Of a stretch of 64,000 bases of DNA, positions 1 to 10,895 are shown piece after piece. Source of the DNA: Tunturibacter gelidoferens (GTDB lineage Bacteria > Acidobacteriota > Terriglobia > Terriglobales > Acidobacteriaceae); assembly GCF_040358255.1 (NCBI RefSeq), contig NZ_CP132938.1, positions 3,348,001-3,412,000 on the forward strand, in the 5' to 3' direction. The first letter of the stretch is position 1. Every line of letters begins with the position of its first letter. Below the pieces are notes generated by a model. That model had not been told where the DNA came from. It saw nothing but the letters and a program-made list of their open reading frames with translations, and made no database searches. The translations under genes were made by a program, and so were the position numbers.

Positions 1-470
1 TAGGAGATTGCAGCCAGGGAACGGCTTTCTTTCTCCGTGAAGTTATGGTGGGCGACCTCCATGATGTCGGTCGACCGGTCGAAGTACTCCACGTCCACTC
101 CGACGGAGCCGCTACGGGTTAGCGCGATGAGGATTGTGTCTTTGGAATGAGCTACGTTGAAGGCGATACTGGGGCCGTTGCGATGGGAGAGCTGAGGTTT
201 TCCGTGAACTCCGGTTGTGATCGATAGAGAGAGGGGATCAAGCCCCGAAGCGTTCCCGAGAAGGATTCTCAGACATGCCCGTCCGACGGAGAAATGTTCC
301 TGGACCCGTCCCGTTCGGCGACGGCTGGCTTGGAGCTGTTCGGCGTGAGTGAGAAGCGGGGCGAAACGGTCGTGCAGTCCTGTGGCACCGGCCAGGTCGA
401 TCCGCCAGAGTTGCACTTCGCCGGCCTCCAGTGGCGGGAGGGTATCGACCTGTTTCCAATCACTCGACAT
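1..470 (-). CDS. Sfp-type 4'-phosphopantetheinyl transferase, partial (C-terminus beyond window)
   Basis: Reading the minus strand from the ATG at 470 gives an open frame of about 156 residues that runs off the left edge of the window without a stop. It contains the ordered hallmarks of the Sfp/HetI/AcpT superfamily: HGKPQL, FNVAHSKD, then GVDVEYF with the Mg2+-binding Asp and Glu, and the third motif starting FTEKESRSLA. The family transfers 4'-phosphopantetheine from CoA to the conserved serine of carrier domains. Four such domains are encoded immediately next door on the other strand, so this is very probably the cluster's own activating enzyme. Only the last part of the protein, including the end of the third motif, is missing. 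The family assignment is firm; the pairing with the neighbouring synthetases is inference from position. Confidence 0.88.
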   Translation of the reverse strand, partial: MSSDWKQVDTLPPLEAGEVQLWRIDLAGATGLHDRFAPLLTHAEQLQASRRRTGRVQEHFSVGRACLRILLGNASGLDPLSLSITTGVHGKPQLSHRNGPSIAFNVAHSKDTILIALTRSGSVGVDVEYFDRSTDIMEVAHHNFTEKESRSLAAIS

Positions 471-810
471 AAGAGACAAAAGGGGCGCGATGCAACCGTG
501 TTGCCATCATAACCAGTCCGTTGGGTACTTTAGTTCTCGTGCGCCCGGGAAGACGGTGAAATACTGGGAAACATACAACTTTCAGGTATTTTCGAGCACG
601 ATAGTCTTAATCGGTTTTTGGAATTATGCGTACAATTAGGCAACATGAGCGGGTTGACTTCGAGAGCTTCTGGCAGTACCTTTCGCTCCAGTTGCATCCT
701 TTATTTAAGTATTGAGCGATGTCAGCGAATTAGCGATCGATTAGCCAATGCCGGTAGGGCACTCTGAGTCAATTTCGTTTCTGCTGCGTTTCTGATCTGC
801 GTGGGGCTCG
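471..810. other. Divergent intergenic region between PPTase and NRPS genes
   Basis: This 340-base gap is AT-richer than its flanks and must contain the start signals for both the transferase (leftward) and the three-gene synthetase operon (rightward). Rightward, TTGACT at about 656 is a possible -35 box, but no convincing -10 box follows at 17 bases. A partly self-complementary stretch around 730-745 (ATTAGCGATCGATTAG) could bind a regulator. No small gene was recognised. No regulator gene for the cluster is present in the window. Confidence 0.35.
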
Positions 811-2805
811 ATGGAGAACGATGGACATGTTAAGAATTCGGCCACTGAGGGCGAGCGACTGATGGGTCTTTCCCAGACTCCCGAAGCTCCGGAGTTGAAC
901 GGATTGGACGGGAGGGCTCTCGACACGATCGTGAGTGTCTTTGAGCGAGTGGCTGCGGCAAAATCCGACGCGATTGCGATCGTCTGCGGAGAGACTCGCT
1001 GGACTTACGGACTGCTGAACGCGAAGGCGAACCATCTCGCGAGGAGGTTACGAGAGCTCGGGGTTCGAACCGACTCCTTTGTTGCGATCTATCTCGACCG
1101 TTCGCCTGAGATGGTAGTGGCGATACTCGGCATCCTGAAGGCCGGGGGTGCCTATCTTCCCATCGACTTTGGGTATCCGAAGGCCAGAGTGCTAGAGATG
1201 CTGGAGGATGCGAGACCGGTTGCGATGCTGACGACTGCGGGTCTTGCTTCGGGGGTATCTGAGCAGTTAACTGCTTTAGCTGTGTCGGTTGTGGAGATGG
1301 ATGGGGCCGCGGCGGACTCTTCCAGAACGGACGATCCGCCACCTGCATCGACAGGGGAAGATTTAGCGTATCTGATGTACACCTCGGGTTCGACCGGGAA
1401 GCCGAAGGGCGTGATGGTGACGCACAGGAATGTACTGCGCCTTCTGGAGCAGACCGATGCGTGGTTTCACTTCGGAGCGAACGATGTGTGGACGATGTTT
1501 CACTCCATTGCGTTCGACTTTTCGGTGTGGGAGATTTGGGGACCGTTATTGACGGGTGGGAGACTGGTGATCGTACCGTTCGCCGTGAGCCGCTCGCCAA
1601 GGGATTTCTACGAGCTTCTCTCGATGGAGCGGGTGACGGTGCTCAATCAGACCCCATCGGCATTCTTCATGTTGATCCAGGTGGAGCAAGACAGTGCTGT
1701 TCTTCCGCTGTCACTGCGCGTTGTCATCTTCGGCGGTGAGGCTTTGCAGTACCGCAAGCTGGCTCCGTGGTTCCAGCGACACGGAGATACGGCCCCGCGG
1801 CTGGTGAACATGTACGGGATCACGGAGACGACGGTTCACGTGACGTACCGCCCTATCACTGCGGGAGAGGCGGAGTCGGTGCAAGAGAGTCTGATCGGGA
1901 CGCCGATACCCGATATGCAGCTTCATCTGCTCGATGAAGCGAAGAGGCCGGTGCAAGCGGGTGAGGTGGGTGAGCTTTATGTAGGCGGCGGCGGGGTTGC
2001 ACGCGGATATTTGAATCGTCCGCAGTTGAACGCTGAACGTTTTATTGCTGATCCCTTTGAAGGGCCGGCTGGCGCTCGGCTGTATCGTACTGGCGATCTT
2101 GCGCGGATTCGCCCTGATGGCGAGGTTGTCTATCTCGGCCGGAACGATAGCCAGGTAAAGATCAACGGATTTCGGATCGAACTAGGAGAGGTTGAGGCGG
2201 CTCTGGCCCAGGTTCCAGGGGTGAAGCAGTCGTGCGTGGTGGCGCATACGGATAAGACAGGAAATCAGCGGTTAGCAGCCTATTTTGTTGCGACTCCGGG
2301 CATTGAATTAACTGCTCGGACGCTCGGAGAGTTTTTTGTCGCCAAGATGCCTGCGCACATGAGGCCATCTTCTTATACCGCTTTGAAAGAACTGCCATTG
2401 ACGGTGAACGGGAAGTTGGATGTTGTCGCCTTGCCTGCTCCTTCGATTGGGTCTGGTGCGACGACGGCGGATTCGGCGTCACAGTCGCTCTCTGAAACAG
2501 AGGAGCAGGTGTCGCGGGTGTTTACCGATGTACTCGATCTCAAGGGAATTGGGTTGGACGATAACTTTTTCGATTCGGGAGGTACATCGCTGCTGCTGAT
2601 TAGTGCTCACCTGCGGTTGCAGGCTCACTTTGAGCGGGTGATTCCCGTTACGGTGATGTTCGAGTGTCCGACCGTACGGTCGTTGGCGAAGCGGCTTTTG
2701 GCGAATGGATCCTCCACATCGGAGAAAGATGCGATCCGGCAGCAGGCACAGAGGGCGAGAGGTGCGTTCGCACGAGCCAGGGCAACGAAGGGTGTGACGT
2801 CATGA
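811..2805 (+). CDS. NRPS loading module A(Thr)-T
   Basis: This 664-residue protein activates an amino acid as its adenylate and holds it on a carrier domain. The adenylation domain spans roughly residues 40-530, with core motif [11 protein letters not shown] beginning at residue 190, AFDFSVWE (A4), YGITETT (A5), YRTGDL (A7), and NGKLD holding the invariant lysine. The thiolation domain follows, with its phosphopantetheine serine at about residue 593 in DSGGTSLLL. Aligned on the GrsA pocket positions, the specificity residues read D-F-W-N-I-G-M-V-H(-K), which is the published threonine signature. There is no condensation domain, so this is an initiation module. The stop overlaps the next start (ATGA), indicating translational coupling. 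ATG 862 is an alternative start; neither has a strong ribosome site. Confidence 0.93.
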   Translation: MENDGHVKNSATEGERLMGLSQTPEAPELNGLDGRALDTIVSVFERVAAAKSDAIAIVCGETRWTYGLLNAKANHLARRLRELGVRTDSFVAIYLDRSPEMVVAILGILKAGGAYLPIDFGYPKARVLEMLEDARPVAMLTTAGLASGVSEQLTALAVSVVEMDGAAADSSRTDDPPPASTGEDLAYLMYTSGSTGKPKGVMVTHRNVLRLLEQTDAWFHFGANDVWTMFHSIAFDFSVWEIWGPLLTGGRLVIVPFAVSRSPRDFYELLSMERVTVLNQTPSAFFMLIQVEQDSAVLPLSLRVVIFGGEALQYRKLAPWFQRHGDTAPRLVNMYGITETTVHVTYRPITAGEAESVQESLIGTPIPDMQLHLLDEAKRPVQAGEVGELYVGGGGVARGYLNRPQLNAERFIADPFEGPAGARLYRTGDLARIRPDGEVVYLGRNDSQVKINGFRIELGEVEAALAQVPGVKQSCVVAHTDKTGNQRLAAYFVATPGIELTARTLGEFFVAKMPAHMRPSSYTALKELPLTVNGKLDVVALPAPSIGSGATTADSASQSLSETEEQVSRVFTDVLDLKGIGLDDNFFDSGGTSLLLISAHLRLQAHFERVIPVTVMFECPTVRSLAKRLLANGSSTSEKDAIRQQAQRARGAFARARATKGVTS

Positions 2806-5800
2806 GTGAGCGACTGAACCATGAAACTCGTATGGTGGACCAGAATGCAGGCGACGATCAGCTGCTGGACTGCGTCGCCATCATTGGCATGTCGGGACGT
2901 TTTCCGGGAGCGCCAGATGTGGAGGCGTTCTGGCAGAACATTGCAGCCGGCAAGGTCTCCATCTCTCACTTCTCTCCGTCCGAACTGGAGGCGAGAAACA
3001 GTGCGGGACTCGAGAACGGCTCGGATTATGTTGCCGCGCGCGGAGTGCTCGATGACCCCGGGATGTTCGATGCTGAGTTCTTCGGGATATCACCTCGCGA
3101 TGCTGAAAGCATGGATCCGCAACATCGGATCTTTCTGGAGACATGCTGGAATGCGTTGGAAGATGCGGGCTATGACCAGTCGACCTATGCGGGGCAGATT
3201 GGCCTCTTTGGCGGGTGCAGCCTCAATACGTACCTGTTGGCGAACTTGTGCCGTGATCGAGCGTTTATCGATGAGGTGACGGGAAGTTATCAGGTTGGCG
3301 AGTTCCGGTCGTTTATGGGGAACGATAAGGACTTTCTGACGACTCGCGTTGCCTACAAGCTGAACTTGCGCGGGCCGTGCATCAGCGTGGCGTCGGCGTG
3401 TGCGACCTCTCTGGTTGCGGTTGCTCAGGCTAGTCAGAGCCTGTTGAACTATCAGTGCGACATGGCGTTGGCCGGCGGTGTTTCGGTGACTTTTCCGCAG
3501 AGGCGCGGGCACATGTACTCCGAAGGAAGCATTGGATCGAAGGATGGTTTTTGCAGACCCTTCGACGCTGCGGCCACTGGTACGGTGTTCAGTCACGGCG
3601 CGGGCGTGGTTTTGCTGAAGCGGTTAGAGGATGCCGTTGCCGACCGCGATCATATTACCGCTGTGATTCGCGGGTTTGGAGTGAACAACGACGGGTCCAT
3701 GAAGGCTGGATACATGGCTCCGGGGGTGGACGGTCAGTCGGGCGTAATTGCTGCGGCGCAGGCTATGGCTGGGGTCGATGCGCGCACTATTACTTATATT
3801 GAGGCACACGGAACGGCGACGCCGCTGGGTGATCCGATTGAGGTCGCGGCTCTGACGAAGGCGTTTCGTTTGAACACCGACGCTTCAAGCTTCTGCGCGA
3901 TTGGCACCGCGAAGGCAAACGTTGGGCATCTCGATGCGGCTGCGGGCGTGGCAGGGGTTATTAAGACGGCGCTCTCTCTGCACAAGGCGACGCTGCCTCC
4001 CTTGGCGAAGTTTGAGACTCCTAATCCGAACATAGCCTTTGAAGGTTCGCCATTCTACGTCAATCGCGAGCTAAGCCCATGGCGATCCGATGGGCCGCGA
4101 CGAGCGGGTGTGAGCGCCTTTGGCGTTGGCGGTGTGAATGCGCATGTGGTGTTGGAAGAGGCGCCCGGCTTCCAGTCGTTGAAACCTTCCTTGCGCTCGG
4201 CGCAGTTGCTCTGTGTTTCGGCGAGATCGCAGAGTGCGCTGCAGGTTGCCATCGACAATCTTGCTCGGTATGTCAGAGAGCACCCTGAAGTTCCTCTCGA
4301 AGATGTGGCTTACACGCTGGCGGTAGGAAGAAAGGCGTTTGATCATCGTGCTGCGTTTGTGTGTGCGGGATCGGAAGATGCGATCGCGAAACTTTCGTCT
4401 GCCGGGGCGCAGGCGCAGCGGGTAATCCCTGCGAAACGGCCGGAGGTAGCCTTTCTGTTTCCGGGGCAGGGGTCGCAGTTTGCGGGTATGGGTAGCTCGT
4501 TATACAAGAGCGAACCGGTGTACCGCCGCGAGGTTGATGAGTGCTCCGAGATTCTGCGGCCTTTGCTCGGCCTCGATCTCCGCGACGTTCTCTTTCCGGT
4601 CGATGTGGCTGCGCCGGAGGCTGCGGAGAGGCTTCAGCAGACCCAGTTCGCGCAGACGGGAATCTTCGTGACGGAATTTGCGATGGCCAGGCTCTGGCAA
4701 TCGTGGGGGATTGAACCGCGTGCCTGTGCAGGCCACAGCATTGGGGAATATGTGGCAGCTGTTCTTGCAGGAGTTATGAGCCGCGAAGATGCTCTTCGGC
4801 TGGTGAGCCTTCGGGGCCGAATGATGCAGGAGATGCCACGCGGAGCCATGGTGGGCGTGCGGCTTAGCGAGTCGGAGCTTCAGCCGTATCTTGCTGCCGA
4901 CATTTCGGTCGCTGCGTTGAACGCTCCGAAGCTGAGTGTACTGGCGGGTCCGCTTGAGGCCGTGGAGCAGCTGGAGAAGAAGCTGACGTCGGATGGAGCG
5001 CTCTTCCGTAGGCTGCGTACCTCACATGCGTTTCACTCGTCGATGATGGATCCGATGTTGGCTGGGTTCGAGGCCGAGGTTGCCAAGGTTACGCTGCACC
5101 GTCCCGTTCGCCCGTATGTTTCGAGTTTCACGGGGACGTGGATTGAGCCAGAACAGGCAACGAGCCCGCGCTTCTGGGCCGATCAGGTTCGTAACCCGGT
5201 TCGCTTCGCCGATACGCTCAAGACTCTGATGTCCACTCCGCAGATATTGCTCGAGGTTGGACCAGGAAATACGCTGGCTACACTCGCGCGTCAACAGCCG
5301 AATAGTAGCGTGGCCGTTATTATCTCGTCGCTTTCGCAGCGCGATGAACAGTCCCCGGTCGAGGCGGGTTCGCTCCAGGAGGCGCTTGGGCAGCTGTGGA
5401 TGGCGGGCGTCACGCCGGACTGGACAAAGGTGTACGCCGAGGAGCAGCGGGGACGAGTCTCCCTGCCGACCTATCCGTTTGAACGCAAGCTGTACTGGGT
5501 TGAGCCCCCGCCGTTTACGGCTGGCTCGCAGAGCAAGGAACGCCCAACTGTTCCTGGAGCAGAGATGTTGGATACACCACGCGGAGGCCAAGTTGTTCCC
5601 GCCGTGATTGAACCGTTGAAAGAGGCACCAATGCAAGAACGCAAACTGCGTCTGCAGCCGATTGTTGCAGAAGTCTTTACTCAGCTGAGCGGGATTGAAG
5701 TCACGCCGGATCAGGTCGATCATCAGTTTCTGGAGCTTGGTCTCGACTCACTGTTTCTCACGCAGGCTACTCAAGGAATTCAGAAGAAGTTTGGAGTGAA

Positions 5801-8800
5801 GCTGACGTTCCGCCAGATTATGGAGCAGTACTCCACGATTGCGAGCCTTGCCGGCTATCTGGACAGCGTGCTTCCGCCTGATGCATTTCCAGTAGCGGCG
5901 CAGGTACAAGCTGCTCCAGTGAATGGGGCTGTATCTCCGGTGGACTTCTCCGCTCCGTCTGCGAGTTTCACGAGTGCTGGTTCGCCGGGGCCTGCGGGGT
6001 CAGCAGCGGAGCGGCTGTTTAGTGAGCAGATGGCGATGATGTCGAAGGTGTTTGAGCAGCAGATGGCAGCGTTGCGCGCAACAACGGGATTGCCGGCGGC
6101 AGCTACTCAGGCGTCGTCCGCGACGATATCTGCGGCGACACCCTTGTCCGCTCCTGCGTCGCCATCAGCGGCACCGTTACCGACGGGCGAAACCTCAGAG
6201 GTTAAGCACGGATCTTACAGACCATTGCAGCCGCGGGTTCAACAGGATCTTAATAGCGATCAGCAACAATACCTCGACACGCTGATCGCGAAGTATGAGA
6301 AGAAGACGCCAGGGTCCAAGCGTTTGACCGATAAGGCGCGGCCTCATCTTGCAGATCCTCGTGCGGTCGCCGGTTTCCGTCCGCAGTGGAAGGAGATGGT
6401 GTATCCGCTTGTGACCGAACGCGCCAAGGGTTCGAGGATCTGGGACGTCGATGGTAACGAATATATAGACATCGTGAATGGTTACGGCGCAATCATGTTC
6501 GGGCACTCTCCGCAGTTTGTGCTGGACGCTGTTCATAAACAAATTGAAGAAGGAGTTGCCATCGGACCACAGTCTCCGCTGGCAGGGGAAGTTGCGGCGC
6601 AGATCTGCGAACTTACGGGAAACGATCGTGTGACCTTCTGCAACACTGGGTCCGAAGCGGTAATGGCGGCTATACGCGTGGCTCGCACGGTTACAGGACG
6701 AGATCGCATCATTTACTTTGCCGGCGATTATCACGGAACGTTTGACGAGGTTCTCGTTCGCAATACGCCGCGGGGAACGGTGCCGCTGGCGCCAGGAATT
6801 CCACTTGCGAATACAGGAAATGTGGTTGTGCTGGAGTATGGTGCGGACGCCTCACTCGACTACATTCGCAAAAATGCGAGTGAGATCGCGGCAGTTTTGA
6901 TTGAACCGGTGCAGACGCGCAACCCGGGCCTGCAACCCATTGCTTTCATCAAGACAGTACGGCAGATTACCGAGCAGGCCGAGATTGCTCTCATCATTGA
7001 CGAGGTTGTCACCGGCTTCAGGCTTGCGCCGGGTGGTGTGCAGGAGGCGTTCGGAGTTCGCGCGGATCTGGCAACTTACGGCAAGGTGATTGGCGGTGGA
7101 TATCCGATCGGCGTTCTCTCGGGCAAGGCGCAGTTTATGGATGCGCTCGACGGAGGAGCGTGGCAGTATGGCGACGCTTCAATCCCTGAGGTCGGCGTAA
7201 CCTTCTTCGCGGGGACCTTTGTTCGACACCCACAGGCTCTTGCAGCCGCTCGCGCGGTGCTCAATCATTTGAAGGCCGCTGGGCCGCAACTTCAGCTTGA
7301 TCTGAATCGAAAGACTGCTGAGCTAGCGACGCGGCTCGATAATTTCTTTGTGGAGCGCGGCGTTCCGAGCCGGATCCATCACTTCGCGTCCTGGTTTTAC
7401 TTCACCTTCCACGGTGACGCTCGACTTGGCAGTCTTCTGTACTATGCGATGCGGGAGAAGGGAGTTCATATTCAGGAGGGGTACCCCTGCTTCCTTACCA
7501 CAGCGCATTCGGAAGAAGATTTGCAAAGAGTTGAGGCCGTGTTCCGGGAGACGGTCGAAGAGATGCAGTCAAGTAACGCGCTTCCCAGCCATGGGGAGCA
7601 CCACAGTCAGGCGGTTACGGCGCCAGTGTCCGCGATGCATCCTGCGGCTCTGAAGGATACTCCTGCGCAGGTTCCAATCACTGAGGCGCAGCGTGAGATC
7701 TACTTTGCGGCCGCGCTAGGCGATGAGATGAACTGTGCCTTCAATGAGTCGGTAACGCTTCGACTGCGCGGCCATGTCGACGAAGCCGCGCTGAAGCAGG
7801 CGCTCGAGTCAGTGTTTGCTCGACACGACGCCCTGCGCAGCACCATCAGTGAAGATGGCGAATCGATATTGATCGCTCCAACCTTTCATGGAGTTGTTGA
7901 ACAGACGGACCTCTCTTCGATAGCAGCCGGGGATCGAGAGCAGACGCTGCACGAGGCGATTGAGAGGGAAGGGAAGACGCCGTTCTCGCTTACAGAGGGG
8001 CCGCTTGTACGCGCAACGATCTTCAGGATGTCCGTCGATGAGACGGTGCTGCTCTTTACCGGACATCATATTGTTCTCGATGGATGGTCCGTGAATCAAC
8101 TCTTCGAAGAGCTCAGCAAGTTCTATAGCGCAAAGGAGAGCGCAAGCGAAAAATTGCTTCCTCTGCTTCCGTTCAGCAGTTATGCCGTTCTGGAGCAGAC
8201 CCGTCAGAAGTCGGGTGAGTTTGCGGACAATGAAGCTTATTGGGTTAATAAGTTCTCCGGCCTGACGCCGGTGCTTGATCTGCCAACCGACAGACCTCGT
8301 CCGATGAATAAGACTTACTCCGGTGCGACTCTGAATGGTAGTCTCGGGTCCTCACTGTATACCGATCTGAAGGGTGCAAGCGCGCGGTTGGGTTGCACGC
8401 TCTATGTCACGCTGCTCTCGGGCTTTCAACTTTTGCTGCACCGTCTGACCCGTCAACCGGAGGTAGTAGTTGGGATCTCTACGGCAGGGCAGGCTCTGTT
8501 TCAGAATGCGAGTCTCGTCGGACACTGCGTTCACTTCTTGCCGATGTTGAGCCAGTTAGCAGAGGCCGAGACGGTAAAGAGCCATCTCGCCGCAACTCGC
8601 AATGTGCTCTTCGATGCGTTCGATCATCAGGAGTTTACCTACGGCAGTCTGCTCCACAAGCTTTCGATTCCGAGAGATGCGGGGCGCCTGCCGTTGATCG
8701 AGGTGCAGTTCAATCTCGAAAAGATCGGGAGTCGCATCGGCTTCGACGGTCTGTCGGCGGAGATCAAGGCGAACCCGAAACAATTCGTAAATACGGATAT

Positions 8801-10895
8801 GTTCCTGAACGTGATCGAAACCGAAGATGATCTCAAATTCGATTGTGACTTCAATACGGGCCTCTTTGACGGAGAGACGGTTCGCCGCTGGATGCGCCAG
8901 TATGCCAACCTGTTGAGCAGTGTAGTAAGAGATGCGACGGTGCGGGTGGATGAACTGGAGCTGCTGGGTCAGGAAGACCGTTTGGAGATAGTAGAGGGTT
9001 GGAACCGGACCGAGGTAACGTTCGACCGAGAGTTTATTCCGATCCATCGGTGGGCCGAGACACGAGCCAAGGAAAAGGCGGATGAGTTCGTCGTAGAGTG
9101 CGGCTCAACGAGATGGACGGGAAGGGAACTGGATCAATATGCGAATCGTGTTGCCCACAGACTGCATCGGGAGGGGCTGAAGGCGGGCGATCTGGTGGGA
9201 CTCTGCGTTCCGCGGTCAGTCGAGATGCTGGGAGCGCTGCTCGGAGTGTTGAAGGCTGGGGGTGCCTATGTACCGCTGGATCCACGGCATCCAAAGGAAC
9301 GATTGGAGATGGTGCTCGAAGACGCAGGCGCGGGGCTTCTGGTTGTGGGGAGTTCGTTTGCCGCTGCACAACCTGGATTCAAAACGTCGGCGAAGGTAGT
9401 GACGTTGGATTCACGGATAGCCGAGGAGAGCGATGCGCCTCTTGAAGTGCCGGCCGCAGCGGACTCGTTGGCGTATGTCATCTATACCTCCGGCACAACC
9501 GGCCGACCGAAAGGCGTAGCCATTGAACATCGGGCGCTGATGAACTTGTTGCGCTCCATGGAGCGTGAGCCTGGACTGAATCGAGCGGATGTGCTGGTGG
9601 CTGTGACGACGCTTGCCTTCGATATCGCAGGGCTGGAACTGTTGTTGCCGTTGTTGACGGGAGCGCGACTGGTGATCGCGAACGAAGAGGAGGTGGCGGA
9701 CGGCTACTTGTTGCTGCAACTGTTGCAGCGCAGTAAAGCGACCGTGCTGCAGGCCACTCCAGGAACGTGGAGAATGCTGATCGATGCGGGATGGAGCAGC
9801 GAGTTGCCGCTGAAGGTACTGTGCGGTGGTGAAGCGCTGCCGCGAGACCTGGCAGATCAACTGGTGGAGAGAAGCGAGCAGGTTTGGAACGTCTACGGGC
9901 CAACGGAAACAACGATATGGTCGTCCGCAACGCGGGTCACCGCTGGGACAGGACCGTTGCTGATCGGGCCTCCGATTGCGAACACCCAGTTTTATGTGCT
10001 CGATCATCGGCTGCATCCGGTGCCTGTTGGAGTTGTGGGAGAGCTCTATATTGGAGGCACGGGACTAGCACGTGGATATTGGAAGCGTCCCGACCTGACT
10101 GCCGAACGGTTCCTGCCGAACCCATTTGCTGAGGGGCGCATTTACAAGACTGGAGATCTGGGTCGCTGGCATGTCAATGCCGAGGGACAAGGACAAGTTG
10201 AATTGCTCGGTCGCACCGACTTCCAGGTCAAGATTCGCGGCTATCGAATTGAGTTGGGAGAGATTGAGACCGCTCTGAACAGACACCCCGCGGTGCGCGA
10301 GGCTGTGGTGGTTGCGCACACGAGCAAGAGCGCTGGAGCGGCGATCACACGACTCGTGGCTTATGTCGATGCCGGCAATTCGGCGGAACACGCTACCGCG
10401 CTCACAGAAGATCTACTTACGATGTTGACCGGTGCACTGCCTGAATACATGATTCCTGCGGTGATCCTACCGTTGCCGCAGCTTCCGCGATCTCCGAACG
10501 GAAAGATAGACCGCAAGAGTTTGCCGGATGCGGAGATGTTTCTCAAAGGAGGTTTTCATTCTGGACAGCGGCCGTTCACTGCGCCTAAGACGGCTGATCA
10601 AAAGAAGCTTGCGGAGATTTGGTCTGAGGTGCTCATGCTCGATCGCGTTAGCATCACAGATAGTATCTTTGAACTTGGAGCAGACTCTTTGCTCATCTTC
10701 CGAATTGCCGCACGCTCTCAGAAGGAAGGTTTGAACGTCACAGCAGCGCAGATATTCAAGCATCGGACTATTCTGGCCTTATCCGATGGTTTGGGGGGGC
10801 AAGCGGAGACGAAATCCAACACGATCAAGGTAGCACCGCGAATTGCCGTAGCTCCACGAAAGGCCTATCGCGGTGAAAGCGGGACGCGCGGATGA
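2802..10895 (+). CDS. Hybrid PKS/NRPS: KS-AT-ACP-aminotransferase-C-A(Gly?)-T
   Basis: This 2697-residue megasynthase starts at ATG 2802, overlapping the upstream stop. The KS domain (about residues 20-445) has Cys200 in ASACATSL, His336 in EAHGTA and His376 in NVGHLD. The AT (about 590-890) has GHSIGEY with Ser646 and HAFH at 742-745, the malonyl-CoA signature. The ACP serine is 983 (LGLDSL). A class III aminotransferase domain (about 1120-1540) carries [10 protein letters not shown] and the PLP lysine 1428 in [11 protein letters not shown] domain follows with HHIVLDG at 1755, then an A domain and a T domain with serine 2629. The A-domain pocket reads D-I-L-Q-L-G-V-I-W, one change from the glycine signature DILQLGLIWK. 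There is no KR, DH or ER, so the beta-keto group should go straight to transamination, as in McyE- and MycA-type enzymes. Confidence 0.93.
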   Translation: MSERLNHETRMVDQNAGDDQLLDCVAIIGMSGRFPGAPDVEAFWQNIAAGKVSISHFSPSELEARNSAGLENGSDYVAARGVLDDPGMFDAEFFGISPRDAESMDPQHRIFLETCWNALEDAGYDQSTYAGQIGLFGGCSLNTYLLANLCRDRAFIDEVTGSYQVGEFRSFMGNDKDFLTTRVAYKLNLRGPCISVASACATSLVAVAQASQSLLNYQCDMALAGGVSVTFPQRRGHMYSEGSIGSKDGFCRPFDAAATGTVFSHGAGVVLLKRLEDAVADRDHITAVIRGFGVNNDGSMKAGYMAPGVDGQSGVIAAAQAMAGVDARTITYIEAHGTATPLGDPIEVAALTKAFRLNTDASSFCAIGTAKANVGHLDAAAGVAGVIKTALSLHKATLPPLAKFETPNPNIAFEGSPFYVNRELSPWRSDGPRRAGVSAFGVGGVNAHVVLEEAPGFQSLKPSLRSAQLLCVSARSQSALQVAIDNLARYVREHPEVPLEDVAYTLAVGRKAFDHRAAFVCAGSEDAIAKLSSAGAQAQRVIPAKRPEVAFLFPGQGSQFAGMGSSLYKSEPVYRREVDECSEILRPLLGLDLRDVLFPVDVAAPEAAERLQQTQFAQTGIFVTEFAMARLWQSWGIEPRACAGHSIGEYVAAVLAGVMSREDALRLVSLRGRMMQEMPRGAMVGVRLSESELQPYLAADISVAALNAPKLSVLAGPLEAVEQLEKKLTSDGALFRRLRTSHAFHSSMMDPMLAGFEAEVAKVTLHRPVRPYVSSFTGTWIEPEQATSPRFWADQVRNPVRFADTLKTLMSTPQILLEVGPGNTLATLARQQPNSSVAVIISSLSQRDEQSPVEAGSLQEALGQLWMAGVTPDWTKVYAEEQRGRVSLPTYPFERKLYWVEPPPFTAGSQSKERPTVPGAEMLDTPRGGQVVPAVIEPLKEAPMQERKLRLQPIVAEVFTQLSGIEVTPDQVDHQFLELGLDSLFLTQATQGIQKKFGVKLTFRQIMEQYSTIASLAGYLDSVLPPDAFPVAAQVQAAPVNGAVSPVDFSAPSASFTSAGSPGPAGSAAERLFSEQMAMMSKVFEQQMAALRATTGLPAAATQASSATISAATPLSAPASPSAAPLPTGETSEVKHGSYRPLQPRVQQDLNSDQQQYLDTLIAKYEKKTPGSKRLTDKARPHLADPRAVAGFRPQWKEMVYPLVTERAKGSRIWDVDGNEYIDIVNGYGAIMFGHSPQFVLDAVHKQIEEGVAIGPQSPLAGEVAAQICELTGNDRVTFCNTGSEAVMAAIRVARTVTGRDRIIYFAGDYHGTFDEVLVRNTPRGTVPLAPGIPLANTGNVVVLEYGADASLDYIRKNASEIAAVLIEPVQTRNPGLQPIAFIKTVRQITEQAEIALIIDEVVTGFRLAPGGVQEAFGVRADLATYGKVIGGGYPIGVLSGKAQFMDALDGGAWQYGDASIPEVGVTFFAGTFVRHPQALAAARAVLNHLKAAGPQLQLDLNRKTAELATRLDNFFVERGVPSRIHHFASWFYFTFHGDARLGSLLYYAMREKGVHIQEGYPCFLTTAHSEEDLQRVEAVFRETVEEMQSSNALPSHGEHHSQAVTAPVSAMHPAALKDTPAQVPITEAQREIYFAAALGDEMNCAFNESVTLRLRGHVDEAALKQALESVFARHDALRSTISEDGESILIAPTFHGVVEQTDLSSIAAGDREQTLHEAIEREGKTPFSLTEGPLVRATIFRMSVDETVLLFTGHHIVLDGWSVNQLFEELSKFYSAKESASEKLLPLLPFSSYAVLEQTRQKSGEFADNEAYWVNKFSGLTPVLDLPTDRPRPMNKTYSGATLNGSLGSSLYTDLKGASARLGCTLYVTLLSGFQLLLHRLTRQPEVVVGISTAGQALFQNASLVGHCVHFLPMLSQLAEAETVKSHLAATRNVLFDAFDHQEFTYGSLLHKLSIPRDAGRLPLIEVQFNLEKIGSRIGFDGLSAEIKANPKQFVNTDMFLNVIETEDDLKFDCDFNTGLFDGETVRRWMRQYANLLSSVVRDATVRVDELELLGQEDRLEIVEGWNRTEVTFDREFIPIHRWAETRAKEKADEFVVECGSTRWTGRELDQYANRVAHRLHREGLKAGDLVGLCVPRSVEMLGALLGVLKAGGAYVPLDPRHPKERLEMVLEDAGAGLLVVGSSFAAAQPGFKTSAKVVTLDSRIAEESDAPLEVPAAADSLAYVIYTSGTTGRPKGVAIEHRALMNLLRSMEREPGLNRADVLVAVTTLAFDIAGLELLLPLLTGARLVIANEEEVADGYLLLQLLQRSKATVLQATPGTWRMLIDAGWSSELPLKVLCGGEALPRDLADQLVERSEQVWNVYGPTETTIWSSATRVTAGTGPLLIGPPIANTQFYVLDHRLHPVPVGVVGELYIGGTGLARGYWKRPDLTAERFLPNPFAEGRIYKTGDLGRWHVNAEGQGQVELLGRTDFQVKIRGYRIELGEIETALNRHPAVREAVVVAHTSKSAGAAITRLVAYVDAGNSAEHATALTEDLLTMLTGALPEYMIPAVILPLPQLPRSPNGKIDRKSLPDAEMFLKGGFHSGQRPFTAPKTADQKKLAEIWSEVLMLDRVSITDSIFELGADSLLIFRIAARSQKEGLNVTAAQIFKHRTILALSDGLGGQAETKSNTIKVAPRIAVAPRKAYRGESGTRG

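Noticed and set aside
830..1600. 256-codon minus-strand frame opposite the first adenylation domain
   Set aside because: The Ser/Arg/Pro-rich translation is a typical shadow of a GC-rich gene; the A-domain motifs on the other strand are decisive.
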